Shown: positions 1-8,556 of the stretch, in pieces
How positions within the stretch are numbered: position 1 is the first letter of the stretch
How the letters are laid out: each line of letters opens with the position of its first letter
Assembly (NCBI RefSeq): GCF_036345155.1
Contig: NZ_CP107772.1
Coordinates: forward strand, 9,114,001 to 9,178,000
Reading direction: 5' to 3'
DNA length: 64,000 nt
Origin: Streptomyces sp. NBC_00582
GTDB taxonomy: Bacteria; Actinomycetota; Actinomycetes; Streptomycetales; Streptomycetaceae
Translations under genes and position numbers: made by a program
Notes under the pieces: generated by a model
Told to the model about the DNA's origin: nothing
What the model saw: only the letters and a program-made list of their open reading frames with translations
Databases searched by the model: none

Positions 1-409
1 GCTTGTCGGCGAGCTGACCGTACCAGCGGAACGTGGTGATCGCGGCGCGCAGTTCGATGCCGTACGCGTCGCTGATCGGCTTGCCCATCTCCAGGCCGAC
101 GGTCAACGCCAGCTCGGTGCGCCGCTCTTCGAGGAGGTCGGCGACGCGCAGCAGGATCCGGCCGCGGTCGGCGGGTGCGAGGCGCGGCCAGGGGCCGCAG
201 TCGAAGGCCCGGCGGGCGGCGGCCACGGCCAGGTCCACCTCGGCCTGCCGGGCGTCCGCGACCTCGGCCAGCACCTGGCCGTCGCGGGGCGAGACGACGG
301 TGAAGGTGGTCCCGCCGCCCGGCTCGTCCACCCCGTCGATGTGGTGCCGGGTGGGCGGGGTGAGGTCCTTGGCGCGACGCAGCAGCTCGTCGTGGGCGAG
401 GGCCGGCAT
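1..409 (-). CDS. Aldehyde dehydrogenase, N-terminal part (cut by window edge)
   Basis: The first 136 codons of an NAD(P)-dependent aldehyde dehydrogenase are visible; the rest lies beyond base 1. The N-terminal order is family-typical: a short HIDG-type strand, 'SPRDGQVLAEV', then a helix ending '...FDCGPWPRLAPADRGRILLRVADLLEE', then 'EMGKPISDA'. This reads most like the gamma-glutamyl-aminobutyraldehyde (PuuC) type, but the catalytic Cys and Glu are not in view, so the substrate is open. Its ATG (407-409) overlaps the TGA of the upstream permease as ATGA, which implies translational coupling. I infer that the pair imports and oxidises an amine- or amino-acid-derived compound. Confidence 0.85.
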   Translation of the reverse strand, partial: MPALAHDELLRRAKDLTPPTRHHIDGVDEPGGGTTFTVVSPRDGQVLAEVADARQAEVDLAVAAARRAFDCGPWPRLAPADRGRILLRVADLLEERRTELALTVGLEMGKPISDAYGIELRAAITTFRWYGQLADK

Positions 410-1911
410 CAGCGGTTCTCCTCCGTGTCGGCCTCGGTGGCGGGCGCGGTCACCGCGAGGGGAGGCCGCCGGGTCAGCCGCGCCACGACCAGCCCCGCGG
501 CGAGCACGGCCGGCACGGTGAGCTCCAGCCACAGGGCGGTGGTCGTGTCGCCGCCGATGAGGGTGGTGAAGTTCTGGACGATCAGCCAGATGGTCGCGGC
601 GATGCCGAGCGCGCCCAGCACCGGCGCGATCACCGTGTTCCAGATCCGGCGGTCGGCACCCGAGCGGCGGAAGAAGACGATCACGGCGACGGAGGTCAGG
701 AAGTAGAGCAGCATGGCGGCCAGCACGGCGACCCCGCTGAACCAGGAGAACAGCGTCAGCACCGGGTCCTTGCCCAGCAGCGCGAACGGCACCACCAGCG
801 CCACCGCGATCACCGTCTGGACGATGCCGGCCACCCAGGGGGAGTGGCGCCGGTTGAGCGCGGTCAGCCCCTGCGGCAGCAGTCCCTCGCGGCCCAGCGA
901 GAACAGGTAGCGGTTGGCGGAGTTGTGGAAGGCCAGGATGCCCGCGAACAGCGAGGTCGCCAGCAGGACGGGCAGCACGTCGCCGACCCGGCCGCCGAAC
1001 AGGTCGGTGATCGGGGCGAAGACGAAGGCGGCGGCGTCGCCGGAGGCCAGTGCCTTGCCCGCCTCGTCCGTGACACGGGACGCGCCGTGCGCGGAGACCA
1101 GCATCCAGGAGGTGAAGGCGAAGAACCCGGTGACCACGGCGACCGAGAGATAGGTGGCGCGCGGGACCGTCTTCTTCGGCTCCCGGGCCTCCTCGCCGTA
1201 GATCGCGGTGGCCTCGAAGCCGAACATGGACGCCACGGCGAACATCAGCGCCACACCGGGGGCGCCCTGGAGCGCGGCGTGCGGGGCGAAGCTGTCGGCG
1301 AGACCGAGCCCCTCCGGTCCGCCGCCCCGGAAGAGGGTGACGAGGGCGAAGGCGATCAGGATGCTGAACTCGGCGAGGACGAACACGGTCAGCACCTTGG
1401 CGCCCATCTCGATGCCGGCGGCGCCCAGGATCTGGACGATCACCATGGTGACGAGCGTCCAGACCCACCAGGCGACACGGACCCCGGCGTAGTGCTCGAC
1501 CAGTCCGCTCACGGTCGCGCCGTACAGCCCGTACATGGCGGCCTGGACGGCACAGTAGGCGAAGAGGGCCACCCCGGCGCTGCCGGAGCCCGTCGAGCGG
1601 CCGAGGCCCTTGCCGATGTACGTGTAGAAGGCGCCGGCGTCCACGACGTGGCGGCCCATGGCGACGAAACCGATGGAGAAGAGCAGCACCACGACACCGG
1701 CCGCGAGATAGGCGGCGGGGGCGCCGGCGCCGTTGCCGATGGCGATGGCGATGGGGACCGCGCCGGCGATGCCGGTCAGCGGGGCCTGGGCGGAAAGGAC
1801 GAAGAAGAGGATGCCCAGGACGCCGAGCGAGTCGGGCTTGAGCCGGCCTGTGGTGGAGGAATCGTGCGCGGAGTGCGGGGCGACCGCCGTCTGACTGTCC
1901 ACTCGGATCAC
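409..1911 (-). CDS. APC-family amino acid/polyamine permease
   Basis: A 500-residue integral membrane transporter of the amino acid-polyamine-organocation family. After a hydrophilic tail of about 28 residues, the first helix carries 'FFVLSAQAPLTGIAGAVPIAIAIGNGAGAP', the conserved unwound TM1 substrate region. Roughly 12 hydrophobic segments follow, including 'FGFEATAIYGEEA', the typical TM6 substrate-site region. It is followed by an aldehyde dehydrogenase in a 4-base ATGA overlap, so uptake and oxidation of the same amine, such as a polyamine or GABA-like compound, is a reasonable inference. A TetR gene lies upstream on the same strand and an inverted repeat sits just before the start (see 1941-1956). 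Confidence 0.88.
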   Translation of the reverse strand: MIRVDSQTAVAPHSAHDSSTTGRLKPDSLGVLGILFFVLSAQAPLTGIAGAVPIAIAIGNGAGAPAAYLAAGVVVLLFSIGFVAMGRHVVDAGAFYTYIGKGLGRSTGSGSAGVALFAYCAVQAAMYGLYGATVSGLVEHYAGVRVAWWVWTLVTMVIVQILGAAGIEMGAKVLTVFVLAEFSILIAFALVTLFRGGGPEGLGLADSFAPHAALQGAPGVALMFAVASMFGFEATAIYGEEAREPKKTVPRATYLSVAVVTGFFAFTSWMLVSAHGASRVTDEAGKALASGDAAAFVFAPITDLFGGRVGDVLPVLLATSLFAGILAFHNSANRYLFSLGREGLLPQGLTALNRRHSPWVAGIVQTVIAVALVVPFALLGKDPVLTLFSWFSGVAVLAAMLLYFLTSVAVIVFFRRSGADRRIWNTVIAPVLGALGIAATIWLIVQNFTTLIGGDTTTALWLELTVPAVLAAGLVVARLTRRPPLAVTAPATEADTEENR

Positions 1912-1940
1912 CTGTCGGGGGACGGGAAGGGATGGGAGTT

Positions 1941-1956
1941 CGTTTTAGGTCAAACG
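1941..1956. promoter_or_regulatory. Candidate operator before the permease gene
   Basis: CGTTT-TAGGTC-AAACG is a perfect 5-bp inverted repeat with a 6-base spacer, 30 bp upstream of the permease start. A further CGTTTG half-site occurs at 1985-1990. This AT-richer island in a very GC-rich background is where the neighbouring TetR protein could bind. No consensus is known to me; this is position-based inference. Confidence 0.35.
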
Positions 1957-2031
1957 AGTTGCCTCATCGTGGGCGCGAACTATCCGTTTGGCAAGGGGGT
2001 GCGGCGGGTTTTCTCACCCGACGACGGCGAA

Positions 2032-2058
2032 GGCCCCGGACGTCGGGCGTCCGGGGCC
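2032..2058 (-). terminator. Hairpin terminator after tetR
   Basis: A perfect 11-bp GC-rich stem (arms 2032-2042 and 2048-2058, 5-base loop) lies 22 bp after the tetR stop codon. There is no T-tract, as is common in Streptomyces. It separates tetR from the permease operon on the same strand. Confidence 0.6.
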
Positions 2059-2080
2059 GGGAAAAACGCAGGTCGGAGGG

Positions 2081-2695
2081 TCAGGGGCGGGATTCGCCGT
2101 CGGCGTCGAGGAGCCGGAGCAGGGAGCGCAGATGCTCCACGGCGCGGTCCGTGACCTCGGGCTCGCCGAACACGAGCTGATGCAGGACGAGGCCGTCGAG
2201 CGCGGCGAAGACCAGCCGGGTCAGGGCGGGGTCCGCGTCGGTGGGCAGCATGCGGCTCAGCTCGCGCTGGGTGGCCTCGAAGTACTGGTCGTACAGGGCG
2301 CGCAGCTGGGGCAGCAGTTCGGGCCGGCGGCGCGACTCCAGGAGCAGCTCGTACTGGAACGCCTGGACGCCCGGGTCCGCCGTGACCATCTCGGACAGTC
2401 CGGTCGAGAAGTCCGCGACCTTGCCGGTGCCCGGCTCGAGGGCGCTCGTGTTCAGCGAGGTGCGGATCGTGTGGGCGAGGGCCTCCGCGATCAGCGCGTC
2501 GCGCGAACCGAAGTGGTGCACGACCAGGCCGTGGGTGACCCCGGCCTCCTCCGCCACGGCCCGGTAGGTGAGCTTGCGCAGTCCGCCCCGCGCGACGACG
2601 CGTACGGCGGCGTTCAGCAGGGCCTCGCGCCCCTCGCCGTACTGCAGGCGCCTGCGTGACGGGCGGCCCTCGGGGTCGGTGGCGGAATCGGTCAT
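2081..2695 (-). CDS. TetR-family transcriptional regulator
   Basis: A 204-residue one-component repressor. The N-terminal DNA-binding domain (about residues 22-70) runs 'GREALLNAAVRVVARGGLRKLTYRAVAEEAGVTHGLVVHHFGSRDALI', with the TetR helix-turn-helix and the characteristic 'HHFGSRDAL' exit. The rest is an all-helical ligand-binding domain of normal length. It lies upstream of the permease/aldehyde dehydrogenase pair on the same strand but is separated from it by a hairpin, so it is probably transcribed alone and may regulate that pair. The ligand cannot be read from sequence. Confidence 0.9.
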   Translation of the reverse strand: MTDSATDPEGRPSRRRLQYGEGREALLNAAVRVVARGGLRKLTYRAVAEEAGVTHGLVVHHFGSRDALIAEALAHTIRTSLNTSALEPGTGKVADFSTGLSEMVTADPGVQAFQYELLLESRRRPELLPQLRALYDQYFEATQRELSRMLPTDADPALTRLVFAALDGLVLHQLVFGEPEVTDRAVEHLRSLLRLLDADGESRP

Positions 2696-2981
2696 GGCGT
2701 GACCCTATCGCGGGCTGCCGGGGTGACCTTCAACACATCCGACGTCTTGGATCGCCCAGGTCGCTTCATCCTGCACTTGTTGCTCATCGCGCACTGTTCC
2801 CGCAGGGCGAGCACGTGTCACCCGATCTTTGACGTCGCGTCATATGGGTTTCGCGAAACGGAAGGTGTGGCTCACACTCATCTTCAGGTCATCGGCGAGG
2901 GTGTTCATGGAACGCTCCCCTCCCGCACTCCTGCCTTTAATCTGTTGCCGGACCCCCCACCGAGAACAGGCGGCCGAGGGC

Positions 2982-5900
2982 ATGAAACCACTGCGCCCAG
3001 AAGACCCTGAGCAGCTAGGGCCGTACCGCCTCCTGGCCCGGCTCGGAGCCGGCGGCATGGGCCGGGTCTATCTGGCGCGCTCCTTCGAGGGCCGGACCGT
3101 CGCGGTCAAGGTCATCCGGCCCGAGATGGCGGAGGACCGCAACTTCCGTATCCGCTTCCGCCGTGAGGTGGCGGCCGCGGCGGCGGTCGGCGGGGCCTTC
3201 ACGGCGCCCGTGGTGGACGCCGCGCCGGACGACGAGACGCCCTGGCTCGCCACCGTCTACGTTCCCGGCCCCACCCTGGCCGAGGCGGTCGCCGAGCACG
3301 GCCCGCTGCCGGTGGAGACGGTTCTCGCCCTGGGCGCGGGGATCGCCGAGGCGCTCATCGCGGTGCACGCCGAGGGGCTGGTGCACCGCGACCTCAAACC
3401 GTCCAACGTGCTGCTGGCCGCCGACGGCCCCCGGGTCATCGACTTCGGTATCGTCCGCGCCCGCGACGGCTATGAACTCACCGGCGACGGCTCGCTGTTC
3501 GGCTCCCTCGACTACATGTGCCCCGAGCAGGCCACCGGTGAGCAGATGGGGCCGGAGGGGGACGTCTTCTGTCTCGGCTCGGTGCTCGCGTTCGCCGCGT
3601 CCGGGCACACGCCGTTCGGCGGGGCCGCCGGAGCCGCGCTGCTCTACCAGGTGGTCCACGGCTCGGCCGACCTCACCCAGGTGCCCGAGCCGCTGGACAA
3701 GATCATCAGCCTCTGTCACGCCAAGGACCCGGCCCTGCGGATCGACCCCGACCGGCTCTCCGCGGCCTGCGCGCCCGGCGGCGCCGACCAGGTACTGACC
3801 GAGGGGTGGCTGCCGCGAGCGGTGGCCGACATGGTGGCCGCCCGCCGTGCGGCCGCGGCCCTCGCGGAGCGCCGGGCCGTCGCGACGGACCTCGCCCGCG
3901 GCCGGGACGCGGCACCGGCGGGCTCCGCCGACGTACCCGAGCCGGAGCCGTACACGGCCGGCCGGGGCGGGTCCGCCTACGCGACGGTGGGCTGGTCGGC
4001 GTACGACACCGCCGTCACCGGTGAGCAGGGCGCCTCCGGGTGCCCGAGCGGGGCCGGCTCACCCGGTGCGCGGGGCGCGGACCTGGACGGCGTCCGCGGC
4101 GCCCGGGGGGCCGGGGGCGCCGCCACCGGGGGGCTCGCCACCGAGCCGACCCAAGGGGAACCCTGCGGCGGCCGAGGGGGATCGGAGGAGACACCGGAAG
4201 GCCGAACACCGTTCACCCCGGAGGGGGCAGCGCCACTGGACGGCGCGGACGCCTGGGTGCAGGCGGGGTCCCAGGACGGCGCGGACGCCCCGGCGCAGGC
4301 AGCGCGCCGGGATGGCGTCGACGCCTGGGGGCAGGAGGGTCCCCGGACCGGCGCCGAGGCCCCTGCGCAGGGAGGCTTCGGGCGGGGGCCGGACGCCCAG
4401 GTGCAGGAAGGGCGCCGGGACGGGGAGGACGCCTGGGTGCAGGCGGGGTCCCGGGGTGGTGCCGACGTCGGGGGGCTGGGCGGTTTCCGGCGAGGGCCGG
4501 ACGCCCAGGTGCAGGAGGGGCGCCGGGACGGGGAGGACGCCTGGGTGCAGGCGGGGTCCCGGGGTGGTGCCGACGTCGGGGGGCTGGGCGGTTTCCGGCG
4601 AGGGGCGGACGCATCGACGCGGGGAGAGCCACTGGATGGCGCGGACGCCTGGGTGCAAACCGGGTCCCGGGGTGGTGCCGACGCCCGGGGGCTGGGCGGT
4701 TTCCGGCGAAGGGCCGGCGTGCCGACGCAGGAAGGGCGCCGGGACAGGGCGGGTGCCCGGGGGGAGGCAGGGACCCGGCAAGGGGTCGACGCGGCGGTGC
4801 CGGAACGTTCCGGCGGTCCCGTTCAGCACCGGGCCCGGGCGCGCGCCCCGCTCTCGCGGCGCACGGTCCTCACGGCGGCGGCGAGCGCCGGTACGGCGCT
4901 CATCGGGGGCGCGGCCGTCGTGGCCGCCCGGAGAAAGCCGCGCGCACAGGGGGTGCGCCCGGCCGGCCCGGCCCCCGAACCGACCTGGGTCTACCGGGGC
5001 GGACCGCTGCTCCAGGCCCCGGCCGTCTTCCACAACGGCACGGCCCTGCTCAAGACGCGCCCCGGCACGATGATCTGTCTCGACCTCGCGAACGGCTCCC
5101 GGCCCAAGTGGGTCTACCAGGGCATCAGCCTCTCGCCCACGCCCGTGACGCTGACGTACGGCGCCGCGGTCGCGCTCGGCGGGACGGGGTCGACCCTGAT
5201 CGGCGTCGACCCCGCCGACGGCTCCGAGAAGTTCACGCTCGACTTCGGCGAGGACTACCAGTTCGACCAACTGCTGGGCAGCTACGACGGATACGCCGTC
5301 TCGGTCCTCGGCGCCAGCCTCCAGCGCCGGTCGGGCGAGCAGGGCGTGGCCACCTCCACCAGCACGGTCTTCGGCGTCGACCTCAGGGCACGCCGGGCCG
5401 TCGTCATCCCCATCGACCCGGAGGACGTCGGCATCCCCCTGCAACCCGTCATCACCTCCACCTACTTCGTCTACGCCGACGGCCTGCGCAACGTCGCGGT
5501 CCGTGACACCCGCGACGGCGGCAGCCTGCTCTGGCGGCACCCGGTCGGCTACGACCTCCGGCCGGGGCTCGCGGTGCTCGGCCGGACCGTGTTCGCCATC
5601 GGCTCCGAGTTCATCGCCCTGGACCTGGCCGACGGCAGGATCCGCTGGCAGGCCAAGGCCGAACGCGGCATGTTCGCCTCCCTCGGGGCGGGCGGCAACA
5701 CGGTCTACGCCACCGGCACCGATCCGCACGGCGTTTACGCCTTCAACGCGGCGAACGGCACCCGGCGCTGGTTCTGCGAGACACCCCGCCTGAACGTCGA
5801 CGGCCCGATCGCGGTCGGCGCGCACGCCCTCTACGTCCCGGCCTACGAGAACAAGGACGGCTTCTACGCCATCGACACCGCCTCCGGCCGACTGCTGTGG

Positions 5901-6014
5901 AACTTCACCGACGGCCGCGAGACCGGCGTCAACGACTGGCAGCTCTCCTGCGACGGCGCCGGACACCTCGTGGCCCAGCACTTCGACCGCGCCTACGGAC
6001 TGCCCGTCACCTGA
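2982..6014 (+). CDS. Membrane Ser/Thr protein kinase with repeat linker and PQQ-type beta-propeller
   Basis: A 1010-residue PknB-type receptor-like kinase. The kinase domain spans residues 15-275: glycine loop 'GAGGMGRV' (22-29), Lys43 in 'VAVKV', catalytic 'HRDLKPSN' with Asp137, and 'DFG' at 154-156. A long Gly/Asp/Gln-rich linker follows, holding 36-residue repeats. Then comes one hydrophobic segment preceded by arginines ('SRRTVLTAAASAGTALIGGAAVVAA'), then a C-terminal PQQ/YWTD-like propeller, probably extracytoplasmic. I chose the ATG at 2982 because GAGGG precedes it and homology begins there; the frame is open upstream to 2829 without a ribosome site. A HEAT-like gene follows after 22 bp. 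Whether the propeller binds PQQ or simply senses a ligand is unknown. Confidence 0.88.
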   Translation: MKPLRPEDPEQLGPYRLLARLGAGGMGRVYLARSFEGRTVAVKVIRPEMAEDRNFRIRFRREVAAAAAVGGAFTAPVVDAAPDDETPWLATVYVPGPTLAEAVAEHGPLPVETVLALGAGIAEALIAVHAEGLVHRDLKPSNVLLAADGPRVIDFGIVRARDGYELTGDGSLFGSLDYMCPEQATGEQMGPEGDVFCLGSVLAFAASGHTPFGGAAGAALLYQVVHGSADLTQVPEPLDKIISLCHAKDPALRIDPDRLSAACAPGGADQVLTEGWLPRAVADMVAARRAAAALAERRAVATDLARGRDAAPAGSADVPEPEPYTAGRGGSAYATVGWSAYDTAVTGEQGASGCPSGAGSPGARGADLDGVRGARGAGGAATGGLATEPTQGEPCGGRGGSEETPEGRTPFTPEGAAPLDGADAWVQAGSQDGADAPAQAARRDGVDAWGQEGPRTGAEAPAQGGFGRGPDAQVQEGRRDGEDAWVQAGSRGGADVGGLGGFRRGPDAQVQEGRRDGEDAWVQAGSRGGADVGGLGGFRRGADASTRGEPLDGADAWVQTGSRGGADARGLGGFRRRAGVPTQEGRRDRAGARGEAGTRQGVDAAVPERSGGPVQHRARARAPLSRRTVLTAAASAGTALIGGAAVVAARRKPRAQGVRPAGPAPEPTWVYRGGPLLQAPAVFHNGTALLKTRPGTMICLDLANGSRPKWVYQGISLSPTPVTLTYGAAVALGGTGSTLIGVDPADGSEKFTLDFGEDYQFDQLLGSYDGYAVSVLGASLQRRSGEQGVATSTSTVFGVDLRARRAVVIPIDPEDVGIPLQPVITSTYFVYADGLRNVAVRDTRDGGSLLWRHPVGYDLRPGLAVLGRTVFAIGSEFIALDLADGRIRWQAKAERGMFASLGAGGNTVYATGTDPHGVYAFNAANGTRRWFCETPRLNVDGPIAVGAHALYVPAYENKDGFYAIDTASGRLLWNFTDGRETGVNDWQLSCDGAGHLVAQHFDRAYGLPVT
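4391..4606 (+). repeat. 108-bp tandem repeats inside the kinase linker
   Basis: Two nearly identical 108-bp units start at 4391 and 4499 and encode 36-residue repeats beginning 'GPDAQVQEGRRDGEDAWV'. More diverged copies extend over about 4230-4760. The array encodes a low-complexity, Gly- and Arg/Asp-rich linker between the kinase domain and the membrane segment. Copy number probably varies between strains. Confidence 0.85.
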
Positions 6015-6036
6015 ACGGGCGCGTAGGCTCCGGCCC

Positions 6037-6915
6037 GTGAGCACCCCGCCCCCCGCCGAGTGGAGCCGTCTCCATCACGCCCACGGCCGGGCGGACGACG
6101 TACCCGGGCACCTGGCCGCGCTCACCGACCCCGATCCGGCGGCCCGTCGCGCGGCGGTCTCGGTGCTCAGCGGCACCCTTTACCACCAGGGCACCCGCTG
6201 GCCCGCGAGCGCCCACGCGGTGACCCCCCTGGTCACCCTCCTCGACACGCCGTCGACCCCGGACCGGGCAACGGTCCTCGCCCTGCTGCACGCCGTCGCC
6301 CTCGGCGACCTGCCCGACGACCTGCTCCCCTTCGACCCCGCACCGGCCTTCGCCGAGGCCGACGGGATCGGCCCGGCGGACGAACAGGCGGTGATCCGGG
6401 TCCTGTTCGAGGAGGACGACCCGGACGTGGAGGCCGTCGCCGACGTGGCCGACGCGGTGGCCCTGCGCTGGGCGGCCGACGCCTACCACGCCGCCGGACG
6501 CCACACGGCATCCGTGCTGCGCCGGCTGCACGACCCCGACCCCGTCGTGGCGGCCCGGGCGGCGGCGTTCGCCGTCTGGTACCCCCGCGCCCCCGGCCTG
6601 CCGGACGCGCTGGCCGCCGTCCCCCACGACCGCACCCTCCCCCGGGCCTCCGCCCACCTCGCCCTGGGGCACCTCCCCGGCCCCCTCGGTCCCACCGAAC
6701 GCGCCTCCCTGACCACCGGCCTGACCTCCCCGGACGAGACGGTGCGCCTCACGGCGGCCATAGCGAGCGCCCGCCGCCACCCGGCGGCCCTCCCCGACGA
6801 GGTCCTGACGATCCTCGTCCACTCCTACGACACCGGAGCCTGCGGCACCCTCCCGGGCTGGACCCGACCGCTGCGCGGCCACACCGCCCGGGCCCTCCAT
6901 CGCCTCGGTCTCTGA
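6037..6915 (+). CDS. HEAT-repeat-like protein
   Basis: A 292-residue protein with a GTG start, 22 bp after the kinase stop. It contains successive two-helix units rich in Ala, Leu and Asp-Pro turns ('LAALTDPDPAARRAAVSVL', 'RRLHDPDPVVAARAAAFAVW', 'GLTSPDETVRLTAAIASARR'), the hallmark of HEAT/PBS-lyase-like repeats used for protein-protein contacts. No catalytic motif or membrane segment is visible. Close spacing suggests cotranscription with the kinase, so it could be a kinase partner or substrate; that is inference only. Confidence 0.7.
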   Translation: MSTPPPAEWSRLHHAHGRADDVPGHLAALTDPDPAARRAAVSVLSGTLYHQGTRWPASAHAVTPLVTLLDTPSTPDRATVLALLHAVALGDLPDDLLPFDPAPAFAEADGIGPADEQAVIRVLFEEDDPDVEAVADVADAVALRWAADAYHAAGRHTASVLRRLHDPDPVVAARAAAFAVWYPRAPGLPDALAAVPHDRTLPRASAHLALGHLPGPLGPTERASLTTGLTSPDETVRLTAAIASARRHPAALPDEVLTILVHSYDTGACGTLPGWTRPLRGHTARALHRLGL

Positions 6916-6949
6916 CCGCTCGACGTCGAGGGGGAGGGGCCGCCGTCGT

Positions 6950-7813
6950 TCACCAGCGGTGGAAGCCCTGGCCGCTCTTGCGGCCCAGTTCGCCGCGGGC
7001 GACCTTCTCCCGCAGCAGCCGGGGCGGCGCGAAGCGTTCGCCGAGCGTCGCGTGCAGGTGCTCGGCGATGGCGAGCCGTACGTCGAGTCCGACCACGTCG
7101 GTCAGGCGCAGCGGCCCCATCGGATGGCGGTAGCCCAGCCGCATGGCCGTGTCGATGGCCTCCGGGTCGGCGACGCCCTCCTCGACCATGCGGATCGCCT
7201 CCAGACCGAGGGCGAGCCCGAGCCTGCTGCTGGCGAACCCGGGGGAGTCCCGCACGACGACGTCCTGCTTGCCGAGGGCGTGGGTCCAGCGGATCGCCGC
7301 GCCGAGGGCCGCCGCGCCGGTGCCCGGCGCCAGGACCAGCTCGACGAGCGCGGAGACGGGCACCGGGTTGAAGAAGTGCATCCCCAGAAAACGCCCGGGG
7401 TGCTTCAGGACCGCCGCGAGCTCGGTCACCGACAGGGCGCTGGTGTTGCTCGCCAGCACGCACCCGTCGTGGACGGCTCCCTCGGCGGCGGCCAGCACCT
7501 CCGCCTTCAGGGCGGCGTCCTCGGGGACCGCCTCGACGACCAGGTCGCAGTCGCGGGGCAGCGCGTCGACCGACGAGACGACCGTCACCCGGTCCGGCAC
7601 GTCGGGGTCCGGCGCGCCCTCGGGCGTCCCATGCTCGGCCGCCTTCCGCAGCCCGTGCGCGATCCGCTCCAGCGCGGCCGCCGCCGTGGTGCCGTCGCGT
7701 TCCACGACGACCACCCGTGATCCGGCCGCCGCGAACGACTGGGCGACACCGGCGCCCATCCGGCCGCCGCCGATCACCCCCACCACCGCGGGCGGGGTCG
7801 TGGCCGAGGTCAT
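6950..7813 (-). CDS. 3-hydroxyacyl-CoA dehydrogenase
   Basis: A 287-residue short-type 3-hydroxyacyl(butyryl)-CoA dehydrogenase. The N-terminal Rossmann fold carries 'GVIGGGRMGAGVAQSF', and 'ASNTSALSVTELA', 'GMHFFNPVP' (catalytic His region) and the C-terminal dimer domain 'KSGQGFHRW' follow. It oxidises 3-hydroxyacyl-CoA with NAD+. Its ATG overlaps the stop of the upstream enoyl-CoA hydratase (ATGA). It is the last gene of the operon running from 13277 down to 6950. Confidence 0.9.
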   Translation of the reverse strand: MTSATTPPAVVGVIGGGRMGAGVAQSFAAAGSRVVVVERDGTTAAAALERIAHGLRKAAEHGTPEGAPDPDVPDRVTVVSSVDALPRDCDLVVEAVPEDAALKAEVLAAAEGAVHDGCVLASNTSALSVTELAAVLKHPGRFLGMHFFNPVPVSALVELVLAPGTGAAALGAAIRWTHALGKQDVVVRDSPGFASSRLGLALGLEAIRMVEEGVADPEAIDTAMRLGYRHPMGPLRLTDVVGLDVRLAIAEHLHATLGERFAPPRLLREKVARGELGRKSGQGFHRW

Positions 7814-8556
7814 GCCCGTCCTCCCCTCTTCTCCAGGAACCGCGTCATGCGCTCCTGTTTGTCCGGGCTCTCGAAGAGCACCGCCTGAGCCAGGTCGTCG
7901 GCCACGGGATGCGGCCCCGAGGCGTCGGTGACGAGCTTGGTGAGGCGCAGCGCGAGCGTCGAGGAGCGGGCCATCCGGTCGAGCAGCGCATGCGCCTCGT
8001 CGAGCAGCCGGTCCGCCGGTACGACGTCCAGGACCAGCCCGCAGCCGAGCGCGGCCCGTGCGTCGAGGGTGCGCCCGGCGAGCAGCACCTGCTTGGCCAC
8101 CGACTCGCCCACCAGCTCGCGCAGCCGCCAGCACGCCCCGGCGGCGGCGAGGATGCCGAGGCCCGGTTCGGGGTTGCCGAACATCGCGTCCGGACCGGCG
8201 ATCCTGAGGTCGCAGGCGTACGCCAGCTCGGCGCCGCCGCCCAGCGCCCACCCCGGCACCGCGGCCACGGTCGGCAGCGGCAGCCGGCGCACCCGCTCGA
8301 ACAGCCGGCTGTTGATCCCCTCCAGCGCCTCGTCCCGGCCGCGCCGCCGCAGCTCCGCGATGTCGGCGCCGCCCGCGAAGACCCCGTCGTGCCCGGTGAG
8401 CAGGAGCAGTTTCGGGGCGCGCTCCAACTCCCCGCACACCTGGTGGAGTTCGTTGATCATGAGGGCGTCGAGAGCGTTCCGGACGGCGGGCCGGCACAGG
8501 GTGACCACGACCCGGTCCGCACGCTCCTCGACGCCGAGCGTGTCGTACGTTTTCAT
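7810..8556 (-). CDS. Enoyl-CoA hydratase/isomerase
   Basis: A 248-residue crotonase-fold enzyme. The oxyanion-hole segments '[10 protein letters not shown]' and '[21 protein letters not shown]' are intact, followed by '[10 protein letters not shown]' and the usual C-terminal trimerisation helices. It probably hydrates 2-enoyl-CoAs formed from branched-chain or aromatic amino acid catabolism. Both ends overlap neighbours by 4 bases (ATGA), so translation is coupled with the thiolase upstream and the dehydrogenase downstream. Confidence 0.9.
   Translation of the reverse strand: MKTYDTLGVEERADRVVVTLCRPAVRNALDALMINELHQVCGELERAPKLLLLTGHDGVFAGGADIAELRRRGRDEALEGINSRLFERVRRLPLPTVAAVPGWALGGGAELAYACDLRIAGPDAMFGNPEPGLGILAAAGACWRLRELVGESVAKQVLLAGRTLDARAALGCGLVLDVVPADRLLDEAHALLDRMARSSTLALRLTKLVTDASGPHPVADDLAQAVLFESPDKQERMTRFLEKRGGRA

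Noticed and set aside
844..2154. A 436-codon plus-strand frame opposite the permease
   Set aside because: Gly/Glu/Asp-rich shadow of the APC permease gene with no family resemblance.
4059..6044. A 661-codon minus-strand frame opposite the kinase gene
   Set aside because: The repeats and propeller are on the plus strand; this frame has no recognisable fold and exists because stops are rare at this GC content.
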